A stretch of 64,000 bases of DNA from Tretioscincus oriximinensis (taxonomy: Eukaryota; Chordata; Lepidosauria; Squamata; Gymnophthalmidae). Location: NCBI GenBank assembly GCA_022410635.1, contig JAJVDF010000255.1, positions 573,151-637,150 of the forward strand. Reading direction: 5' to 3'. The translations under genes and the position numbers were made by a program. The notes beneath the pieces were generated by a model. It was not told the origin of the DNA, did no database searches, and saw only the letters and a list, made by a program, of their open reading frames with translations. Below, in pieces: positions 1 through 8,394 of the stretch (position 1 is its first letter; every line of letters begins with the position of its first letter).

Positions 1-667
1 TGCCATACCCATTGCAAATAGACCTATTGTAAGAAGTACGAATCGGCAACTAGGCCTAAATAAAAATCTTTTAAAAATTATTATTTATTCACTCACTCCT
101 CATTCATTTATATTCTATTCTATATAGGAGGATTTCAAGGTCATAAATGAGAAATAGACCACCACCACATGAGTATGAAGGGTCAATGAAAAATCCAAGA
201 GCACCCTCAAATTATTCCACACCTGTTTGGAATTAAAACTGGATTCTTCCCTGCTTTATGGACATTAGACCATTTCCGTACAATACCCCCATCTTCTGGA
301 TTCAATTAGAATTCGTTGCCTTTTATTCACTACTGCCTCCAACCACCTGTCAATACTTTGACTACTTTTCCTCATTCAGATGGCTTGGAAGGATAGACCT
401 GAGTGACTGCATATTATTGATAATATCTCACTTCAAATCTTCTTCCAGCATCTTCACAAAAAGCTTGGAAAATAAGACCAGAGTAACACCACACATGAGA
501 TCCCAGGATGTTAAGCAGGAATCTCCACCACCATTCTCTGACACTGCAACACAGTGCATTCAATGCCCAAACTTCCAGTCCTTTTGAAAGGACACCATAG
601 TCAATGGTATCAAAGCTGCTGAGAGTTCCAGGAACACAAAGTAACACTTCCCTGTTTTTATCTCAGA
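1..667. other. Upstream intergenic DNA, no gene recognised
   Basis: AT-rich non-coding DNA. Short open frames here have no recognisable domain and no splice context. The stretch around 590-650 resembles the decayed interior of a LINE-type repeat, but I cannot assign it to a family. Confidence 0.4.
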
Positions 668-2697
668 GTGAAGCACGGTGACACAAAGGTTAAGAACCAG
701 CCTTTCAACAAAGAGGTAATTCATTCAAGGCCCATGAATCTGCTGTGGAGAGGGGTGAGTGCCCTCTACCGGTCTAGCTTCAGCCAACCTAGCTGTTCAA
801 AAGTGAACAATTGCAAGTCATCATCATACGAGGGGAAAGAGAGAATATAAGCCTTCAGATGAAAAATAGAAAATCGTATTAATTTATTTGCAGACGACGT
901 GATGATAATAACAACAGAACCGCATAAAATGATTAGCAGTATTCAAACCACGTTAAATAAATTGCAAGCAATGTCGGGTCTGCAAACAAATGGAAAAATC
1001 AGAAATATTGTTTTGGAATACCCCACCACAGGAACAAATAGACATTAGGAAAGATACAGGATTAAAGTTAGGGCAACAGAAGCTTAAGTATTTAGGTATG
1101 GCGGAAAGTAAGTAAAATTATGAAAAAATGTAAAAACAAAAAATATTCATCGAGATTAGATAGAATAGAAATAAAATAGAAGGAGGTTGGGGGATATCAG
1201 ATTTTCATAAAATACATGATGCATTTTCTATAAAAAATATATTGAAAATACAATACACAAACAAGAAATGGACAAACGTGTAATGGACATCAATAAAATA
1301 CAAAAAAAGGATATTATATTTAGTACTTACTCTTCGGTAGAATCATCAGCATGGCAGCAATCATTCCAAGAACTTATGAAACTTTGGAAAAAAAGTAAGA
1401 AAAATGGTTAATAAATGATAAAAGTAAATATCAATTGATATATACTATAAATCCTACAGACAAGAACAATTTAACATCAGGTTTGACAAAATTACAATGA
1501 ACAGGAATTTTTTGGATAAAACAATTATTCAATCAGCAAAAAAAATGCAATTACCGATCAACAATTAATTAACATCTTAGGTGCAAACCATTGGCTACAA
1601 GTAAGAGCCATTACAAATTATATAAACAATCCTCAAATAAGAGAACTAATGACAAACAAGGAAAACCAATTAGATAAAAGAATTGATATGATAATAAATC
1701 GAGAGAGAGAAATAGTGTCTGTTATAATGATATAAATAACATGAAAGATGAAATAATAACAGACTTAATAAATAGATGGCAATTGACGATCAATTTAGAT
1801 CAAAACGCAATACAAGGAATAATTAAAAAAAAAGAAAAAATGAATAAATTAAGGGAAACGAGATTAAAAATACTTCGTAGATGGCACAGAATACCCCAAC
1901 AAACAGTACACTTTATAAGCAATACTAGTAATTTTTGTTGGCAGGGATGCCACATGATAGCAGTTTATTATCATGTTTATTGGTCATCTCAAAACTCACG
2001 AGATTTTTGGAATGTGATACAAAAAGAAATAAATATTTAAACAGAAAATATTACGATAAAGGACAAGATGGGGTTTTTTTTGCTAGAACTAGGAAATATA
2101 CTGCCAATGACTAAACAAAAAATGATAGAAACATTGATTACTTGTGCACAAATAATGTTAGTAAAAGGTTGGAAGGATTCATCACAGGAAACATTATGGC
2201 GGTGGAGAGAATACAAAGAAGAGAAAATGGCAACTGAAATAAATTCAGCAAAAACTTTGCACATGAACCCCTAAAAATAACACATACAAAAAATAACTGG
2301 TTGACAATAAAGAACTGTTTAAGAAACAACACGACTCAACAATCCAAAAAAATTAAGATAGAAACAATATTCTCCCTATAAAGAAAATAATTGAAATAAT
2401 TAAGATAACGAAATAGGAATAAGATATTAAGGCATCAGGGGAAAGGGGGGCTCAGTGGGAGGTGGGAAAGGGTGTAGTATGTATTGTATGTATTCTAAGT
2501 TATTTGTGTTTTGCTACTTGTGATTGTCTATTATTATGTGTATTTTTTATGTTTATGTTTTTGTAAAAATTCAAATTTTTAAAAAATAGCTTGTAAGCTG
2601 CATTGCATCCTGCCAGGTGAGAAAAGCAGATATAAAAACCAATTTGTTGTTGTTGTTGTCGTCGTCGTCCTTCTTCTCCTTCTCCTTCTTCTTCAGA
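668..2697 (+). repeat. tRNA-head SINE (family 2) split by an L1 insertion
   Basis: The head and body of a tRNA-derived SINE occupy 668-869: GCACGGTG-like start, 'gaggggtgagtgccctctac', 'cagctgttcaaaagtgaac'-like body and 'gccttcagatgaaaaa'. The missing 3' part resumes at 2582-2697 ('cttgtaagctgc', 'gagaaaagcagatataaaa'), followed by a GTT/GTC/CTT-rich tail. The same sequence is continuous in the copy at 8703-9024, so the interruption is a secondary insertion. Confidence 0.7.
870..2581 (+). mobile_element. 5'-truncated, decayed L1 LINE (ORF2 3' part and 3' UTR)
   Basis: The frame near 881 reads L-F-A-D-D-V, the FADD catalytic box of LINE reverse transcriptase, followed by L1-like sequence with stops. 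The frame at 1741-2040 resembles the L1 ORF2 C-terminus: R-R-W-H-x-x-P, C-W-x-x-C-H and a final F-W-x-x-I. The 3' part is AT-rich and ends in an A-rich tail at about 2570-2586. The octamer AAAAATAG occurs at 862-869 and again at 2582-2589, and reads as the target-site duplication. Several frameshifts and stops mean the copy is dead. Confidence 0.75.
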
Positions 2698-2774
2698 GAA
2701 GATCATCAACCATGTTGACCAAAGTAGTTTCAGTGCCATACTGAATCAGAAGCCAGATCAAAATAGCTCTAGAT

Positions 2775-2962
2775 CAGACCTGGGCAAGGGGCGGCCCGAG
2801 GGCCACATGCGGCCCTCCTACTGTCTCTGACCGGCCCGCCCCTCTTAGCTAAGAGTTATGTACAGTATTGGGTAGAACTGAGTTAACTATATTAATCCGG
2901 TCCTCTAAAACCACCCCAATTTCTCATGCGGCCCCTTGGGAAAAATTAATTGCCCACCCCTG
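2775..2962. mobile_element. hAT-type MITE, 188 bp, with perfect 8-bp target duplication
   Basis: The ends read CAGACCTGGGCAAGGGGC and GCCCACCCCTG, the usual CAGGGGTGGGCAA-type hAT terminus in inverted orientation. CTCTAGAT flanks both sides (2767-2774 and 2963-2970). An 8-bp duplication and CAG...CTG ends are diagnostic of hAT transposons. There is no coding capacity. Confidence 0.85.
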
Positions 2963-2970
2963 CTCTAGAT

Positions 2971-3880
2971 GATCAGTTTTCTCCAAATATGCTTGAGTAA
3001 TGTTCATTCTATTATAAAACATATTTTCCTTAAATTGTTAAGCAACCACTCCCTACTTTGAGACAAGACACAGAGCAGGATAAAAATGCAAATAAATGAA
3101 TAAAATTCATAAGGAGACATTCGTGGTGATTTTTAAATGAACTCAGAAGTAGCTAGGAAAGAATAAGAATGTTCCCATTTGCTGGTTCCAGGCAATGACT
3201 AAAATTAGGGATTTTAGCAACATTTCAGAATAAAGTATTGATATAATTATTGTAAAAAATGTATTAAATATTTTTGTTATCCAAATGTTTGCTTCTACCT
3301 CTGTTTTTATTAAGTACTGTACACTAATTAAGTCTGCAGAACTAGCATAAATTGAAGCTGTCTGGAGCCCTCTGGTGGCTTTTGTGAGCCACTGAACACA
3401 AAGTGTGAAGTTAATAAGGATCCAGTCATGCATCTCAGAACAGAGTAATCCATTTTAGGGCACAGTGGGAACTGAACTCACTTTCAGCTAGATTACATCA
3501 AACTAATATAAACCCACTGCACACATATCTTTAGGGAACCATTAATGCAGACTATTTCACCCAGTCACATCATCGCTTGGGCCTTCTGACATAAAAGGCC
3601 ATGATTGGGACCGGATGTATTAGACACAAACTGTCTTACATCATGTACACTGCCTGAAATCGTTCCTAGCACGTTTGGCTTGTTTGTCTATGCATGGGAT
3701 CGGTCCACAGAAGGTAAGTCTATAGATGAGTCGCTCAGCCAACTTCCTGTAAGTAGCAAAATTGTTTCCTATGGCTGTGGATGGGATTGGGCACAGATTA
3801 AAGAGGCTTCCTCCCACAGGGCTAGGTGTGATGAAGGCTAGGAGCTATAGTCTGGAGGGAAGTAGACAGACTAGATTTTC
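2971..3880. other. Intergenic DNA, nothing recognised
   Basis: About 900 bases of ordinary AT-rich sequence. No exon, conserved frame or repeat family could be assigned. Confidence 0.4.
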
Positions 3881-3913
3881 TGAGGCTCAAACTGGGGTAA
3901 TTAATATTCATGC

Positions 3914-3943
3914 TAATTTGCATATTCATAAATATGCAAATTA
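3914..3943. repeat. Perfect 12-bp inverted repeat with two octamer motifs
   Basis: The left arm TAATTTGCATAT (3914-3925) and right arm ATATGCAAATTA (3932-3943) are perfect reverse complements around a 6-base spacer. Each arm holds an octamer motif (ATTTGCAT or ATGCAAAT), the known recognition sequence of POU/Oct factors. Function here is not established. Confidence 0.7.
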
Positions 3944-4007
3944 CCAACCAACATGCATTCCATTCTGAAATTCCCGCCCAAGAAATCTGTGAAGCATGTG
4001 AGAATTT

Positions 4008-4290
4008 AAGTGTGTGAGAATTTTTAAACTGTGTGAGATTTTTGGGAGTACACCAGAATTTTTTATTTTTTTACAGAGGAGAGGGTGCCTTTAGGAGCTG
4101 GCTCCGGTTGCTAGAGACCCCTAGTGGTGGGGCAGTGTATTTTTTTTTAAGAAATCATTTTTTAAGTGTGTGAGAATTGTTTGAAGTGCATGAGAATTTT
4201 TATTTTTTACTGAGTGGAGGGTGCCCTCAGGAGCTGGCCCCAGTTGCCAGAACCCACTAGTGGTGGTGCAGTGATTTTTTAAAAAAAATT
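4008..4290. repeat. Diverged tandem duplication, about 150-bp unit
   Basis: Two successive units share GTGTGAGAATTTTT, a T-rich run, GGAGGGTGCC, AGGAGCTGGC, GTTGC, CTAGTGGTGG and GCAGTG in the same order. The first runs from about 4008 to 4152 and the second from about 4160 to 4290. Confidence 0.6.
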
Positions 4291-4299
4291 AAACAATTT

Positions 4300-4410
4300 T
4301 TTTTCCTCAGCAAAAATCAGGGAAGTGGCGCCCCCCCCCCCCTGGGAGGGCGGGGTAGACACCCCGAAATCGGGTTTCCCCCCCAAAAAAGGAGCATCTG
4401 GTCAAGCCTA
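4300..4410. mobile_element. Foldback hAT MITE family A, right half only
   Basis: Only the right arm of the family seen complete at 4709-4889 is present: 'cctcagcaaaaatcaggga', an 'accccgaaatcgggttt' block, and the end CATCTGGTCAAGCCTA. The left arm is missing. Confidence 0.6.
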
Positions 4411-4665
4411 CAGGGAAGGGACCTACGCAGGTTGGCAGAAGAGGCTGCCCACTGCTCAAACCACCCTTCCCAGCAGGTTCCACCACCAAAACAACAACTG
4501 TTTCACCCTTGTCACAGTTCGTGGAGCTGCTGGGCACTCAAGTTTTCATGTCATCATGATAAAAGGTGTAGAAAAGCAGGCAGAAACACGACGTAAAACC
4601 ATAAAAAAGGAACCATGAATTCTGCCAGGAAGGAAAGAAACAGGAAGCTTTCGTGCCAGTTTGGG
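4411..4665 (-). repeat. Dispersed repeat, inverted partner of 6410-6705
   Basis: Blocks such as AAGAGGCTGCCCACTGCTCA, 'gaaaagcaggcagaaacac' and 'aggaagcttt' recur as reverse complements in the same order at 6410-6705. No coding content or known family was recognised. Confidence 0.6.
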
Positions 4666-4708
4666 GTTACGGATCTCGGGAGCACGGACATTCGGGACCC
4701 TCACTGTC

Positions 4709-4889
4709 TAGGCTGATCAGATGACCCCTTTTGAGGTGCCTCCTGGTTTTTTCTGAGGGAAAAAAATAAAAATAAAAATAAAAAAAACATCTTTTTTTGG
4801 AAGAAATTTTCCTCAGAAAAAACTGGGAGGCACCCCAAAACCAGGTTTTCAACACACACACACACAAAAGGGGTCATCTGGACAGCCTA
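4709..4889. mobile_element. Foldback hAT MITE family A, with perfect 8-bp target duplication
   Basis: The element starts TAGGCTGATCAGATGACCCC and ends GGGGTCATCTGGACAGCCTA. The arms are complementary almost to the centre, so the whole 181 bp folds into one hairpin. TCACTGTC stands directly before (4701-4708) and after (4890-4897). An 8-bp duplication places the family with hAT transposons. There is no coding capacity. Confidence 0.85.
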
Positions 4890-5139
4890 TCACTGTCTCC
4901 CATCGGTTATCATGTTTTGAGGTACTTTATGCACCTACCTATATCCACCTGCATGTGGCACAAAAATTGGGAATGTGGTTGACGCCTATATAAGAACAAA
5001 AAGGAACGAAACTGCAACCATTTTAATTCATCCCCTCTTAAGAAATAGGCCAAATTACCTTATCTTAACTACATCGCTGGTCTCTTTCTGGACTTTTTCT
5101 GCACTATTGGGCCTTACAGGCTGCCGACCTTGACAGGCC

Positions 5140-5475
5140 CTCCGTCCACACTGAGGCTGCACCCGCACATCACTTATTCCACTAGAGTTGGATATTCCAC
5201 AGTAAAGCATTGTGTGGGGTGATTTATTCCAAAATATCCAGGCTTTATTGTGGGATGTCCGTGGCAGGCTCCTATTCTGAGATACAGCCCAGAATAAGGC
5301 TGCAGCCACAAACATCACTAATTTATTCCACACAATGCTTTATTGTGGAATATTCTGGAACATAAAGCTGCATCCACACGTCACTTATTTATTCCACTAT
5401 CATGACGGATATTGTGGAATAAATCACCTCACACAACGCTTTACTGTGGAATATCCAGCTATAGCGGGATAAATA
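5140..5475. mobile_element. Degenerate inverted-repeat (foldback) element
   Basis: The segment around 5173-5235 is, as reverse complement, nearly the same as 5416-5475: 'tttattcca', 'cacaatgctttactgtgg' and 'aatatcca' in order. Between them lie further copies of the TTATTCCA / TGTGGAATA motif. This looks like a decayed DNA transposon with long inverted repeats. Family and target duplication were not resolved. Confidence 0.5.
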
Positions 5476-5478
5476 AAG

Positions 5479-5526
5479 TGAGACCTTCGGGTATAGGGCG
5501 GTATAAAGATGCAAATAAATAAATAC
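5479..5526 (+). repeat. L2-type SINE/LINE 3' tail
   Basis: Sequence 'gagaccttcgggtataggg' followed by 'cggtataaa' and an (AAAT)n end. It matches the tail of the L2 and SINE copies elsewhere in the window. Confidence 0.6.
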
Positions 5527-5639
5527 GTGACATGGGGATGCAGCCTAGGGCTCAGTGGGGACACCCAGCCTATCCATTCCCCTAGGCAGGGAGAGAGAGA
5601 GAGAAAAACCACAAAGCACCGAGCCCGTGAATAAATTTT

Positions 5640-5960
5640 CTCTCAATATCCCACCACGGCGCACGCCCGGAACATTTTATTTCAACTTCCGGTTCCCGCC
5701 TCAAAAAATAGCCAAGGCACTTTTTTCCATAGAGAACCATTTTCACTCTGCCTTGAGCGACATCCAACCACTTCCGGTCCCCTCGGACCAATCGGAACGT
5801 TAGGTTTAGCAACCCGTAGCGTACCTGAGCATTCAGTCTCTTCCGCCTTTTAAAGATGGCGCGCGTGGGCGCAAAGGCTGCTGGGAACGTGCTGTTCCGG
5901 AAGTGCTCCTGGTAACGCGCTTGTGTTTGCCTAAAAGGGGCGCGCCGTTAGTCAGGGGCA
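5640..5960 (+). promoter_or_regulatory. CWC15: CpG-rich CWC15 promoter
   Basis: This is the main CpG-rich stretch upstream of the first CWC15 coding exon. It has ETS-type sites (CTTCCGG at 5771-5777; TTCCGGAAGTG at 5895-5905), a CCAAT box at 5788-5792, an AAGATGGC YY1-type motif at 5853-5860, and GCGCGTGGGCGC. This combination is typical of TATA-less housekeeping promoters. The motifs are visible; promoter activity is inferred. Confidence 0.6.
5850..5911 (+). other. CWC15: Inferred non-coding first exon of CWC15
   Basis: The first coding exon begins with a clear acceptor at 8216/8217 inside the 5' UTR, so an upstream non-coding exon must exist. The best candidate lies between the YY1-type motif and a GTAACG donor at 5912. 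Both boundaries are guesses. Confidence 0.3.
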
Positions 5961-5989
5961 CCGACATCATCCAGGCGCCGGGGTAGGGA

Positions 5990-6348
5990 GGTTTGGTGCT
6001 TGGGCGATCTACCCGGCCGGCAGCCCCGGGAGATAAAGGTCGCGTGAGGTTAGTGGCCTGAGTCGCAGGTCACTGGGGGGGGGGGGGGGTCGCCTGGCAT
6101 CATGATGTTCCGCGGACATTAGAGGCGCTTTTGGCTGCCGAGTGTGGACTGGGACCTGCGACCTCAGGTGTGGTATGGCTCGGTCACTGGCAGGGCGGCT
6201 GTGATGGCAGTGAAAGAGGCACAGCTGAGAGGGGAGGAGGCCAGGCAGGGGCTCTCTTTTGCAGGATCCCTTTCCTCAGCGGCTCCTGGAACAAATTGGG
6301 ATAGATCCAGGAAACAATGCGACCCGTAGACGGCGGTGCCAGACGAAA
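5990..6348. other. CWC15 first-intron start, no feature assigned
   Basis: GC-rich flank of the promoter with a run of 15 G at 6075-6089. Nothing else was recognised. Confidence 0.3.
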
Positions 6349-6412
6349 ACAGTAACAAACCCAAAGACCTTTGAGTATAGGGCGAGGTATAAATGTAAAT
6401 AAATAAATAAAC
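6349..6412 (+). repeat. L2-type tail fragment
   Basis: Sequence 'gagtatagggcgaggtataa' followed by (AAAT)n. Only the 3' end is present. Confidence 0.5.
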
Positions 6413-6705
6413 TGCCAGCTTCCTGTTTCTCTGCTTCCTGTCAGAATTAAGTTGTGTTTCTGCCTGCTTTTCTACGCTGTGTATATTATGAAAGCTTGGG
6501 TGTCCAGCAGCTTTGCGAAGCTGGCAATAGCAGCAGCAGCTGCTCAGATGTGAAAAAGGGTGAAATAGAGCACTTGTTGTGCTGTGTTGGAAAGTGTAAT
6601 CTGAGCAGTGGGCAGCCTCTTCTGCACAAACTGTGTGGGCCCTGCCCTGCAGACTACAGCTCCCAGCTTGCACTGCAGCTAGCCCTGGGAGGGAGGAAGT
6701 CTTTT
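6410..6705 (+). repeat. Dispersed repeat, inverted partner of 4411-4665
   Basis: Shares, in reverse orientation, the blocks 'ttcctgtttctctgc', 'gtttctgcctgcttttcta' and TGAGCAGTGGGCAGCCTCTT with 4411-4665. The two copies flank the CWC15 promoter. Confidence 0.6.
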
Positions 6706-6837
6706 TAGCCCCATCTGCACCCAGTCTCCACCCGCAGGAAACATTTTTTTCTGCTTACAGGAAGCTGGGGGACCCGCCTATAAGAAACAATATGGTCTGT
6801 ACAATCTTAGGAGAAAAATGTGTAAAAAAAATTGAAA

Positions 6838-7060
6838 GAAAGACTAGCAAGGGGTCTCATAGCAGCTTAGAGACAGACAAGAAAAAGGTAGGCAGCATAT
6901 GCTTTCATATACACATCTCATTCCTCAGATACTATGGAGTGAACAATATAGCATGTGAACTCCATAGCATCAAAGAAGGAAACTTGTCTACGAAGGTTTA
7001 TGCTGCACATCCTTTTCTTGTAATTATCTAAGGCACTATGAGACTCCCATGATAAAAATT
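6838..7060. repeat. Dispersed repeat family T
   Basis: Contains 'ggtctcatagcagcttagag', 'agacaagaaaaaggtaggca' and 'gcttgtctacga'-like blocks. The same string of motifs recurs near 24700, 30345, 37275, 42900, 46335, 46795 and 51460. It has no coding content; the family is not identified. Confidence 0.5.
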
Positions 7061-8216
7061 TAGGGGGAAAAATATTCAGGCATATGTAGCCTGTTGTCTT
7101 TAACTTTATTATGTTCTTTTTCAAGTGCTCTGCAAATTTTGTATGTATTATCAAATAACTTTTGTAAATACTGTAGCTTGGATTGTAGCGTTTCCTTTTA
7201 TCTTCCTTAAAAGGCCTGGAAGCAAATGTGTGGGCCACTGCATGAGCCAGAGTGCTAACCAGGTGGACTGTGACCAAATTGTTTTGTATTCTTACACGGT
7301 TAAATAAATTCATGAAGCCCAGATCAATGGTTATTGGAATGGATACCTAGATACTGTCTCTAGATGGGAGAGACTGTCAGGATCCATCTAAAGGCCATTT
7401 TCAGGGACTTGAGTCAGAATAATGTTTTACTTTGGTCTCCCACTTGTAGTACCGAGAAGCAATTGGTGGGTTACAGCATAGGACATGATGCTGATCTTGA
7501 TGAATCATGAACGATCCAACAGTACGTTCTTATATACGTCCTTACATTATGTTCCGCTTTCAGGCTGGAAAGGCAGACAAAATTCCTCTAAAGGCTGTTT
7601 ATAGGAAGTTGAATAGGTTTTGTGATATACATACAGAATCCATGCCACAATTACTGTTGTTTTACAAACTGTGTAGCAAGGGAATCTTGGTACAATTTAA
7701 TTTTCTATAAATTTATTAGAGTATCAGAATTTACAGCTGGATTTCATAGAACAACACACAAGCCTGATATATTTAGTACTAAAATAAATTTACAGAAAAC
7801 TAATTTTACCAAGATTCCCTCACAACACAATTTGTAAAGCTACAGTATTTGTGACATTACTGTTAGGGGTAATCCAAGGCAAGTAAACAAAAACCACACA
7901 AAGATTAAAACAAGCTGTCAAATTATTATGGATTCATAGAAGAAACAAGATGCCTTCCTGTTCTATTTTCATTACCTTAGAGCTAGAGTGCTGTTATGGT
8001 ATTATTAAGAGCCACTTTAATTACTTTATTGACTATAAAATAACATATGGAGGGATGATTATCTCTACAGAAAATTAAATTCTACATTTAAAATAACTAT
8101 CTCATTAATCGCACAAACTTTCATTGTAATTTCTAGGGACCACACACACACTTACAATTTAAAGTTCATTTGCTAATAAATTCATTGCTTGGTTTTCTTT
8201 TGTTTTGCTGTATTAG
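7061..8216. other. CWC15 first intron, 3' part
   Basis: AT-rich intron. No repeat family or exon was recognised apart from the branch/acceptor region ending TATTAG at 8216. Confidence 0.4.
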
Positions 8217-8394
8217 GCTGCAACCTGTATCCATGATGTGCATTTGAGCCAATAATATTTAAGATGACTACTGCCGCTAGACCAACCTTTGAACCTGCAA
8301 GAGGAGGGAGAGGGAAAGGAGAAGGCGATTTAAGTCAACTCTCAAAGCAATACTCCAGTAGAGATCTTCCTTCTCATACAAAAATCAAATATAG
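8217..8394 (+). CDS. CWC15: CWC15 exon with start codon (coding from 8264)
   Basis: The acceptor TATTAG precedes 8217 and the donor GTAAAG follows 8394. The first 47 bases are 5' UTR. ATG at 8264 has A at -3 and begins [19 protein letters not shown], the highly conserved CWC15 N-terminus. The exon codes 43 residues and leaves phase 2 (AG of an arginine codon). Confidence 0.95.
8233..8247 (+). CDS. Minimal upstream ORF in the CWC15 5' leader
   Basis: ATG ATG TGC ATT TGA encodes M-M-C-I-stop and ends 16 bases before the main start. The first ATG has T at -3 (weak context). It may slightly reduce translation; no evidence beyond the sequence. Confidence 0.4.
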
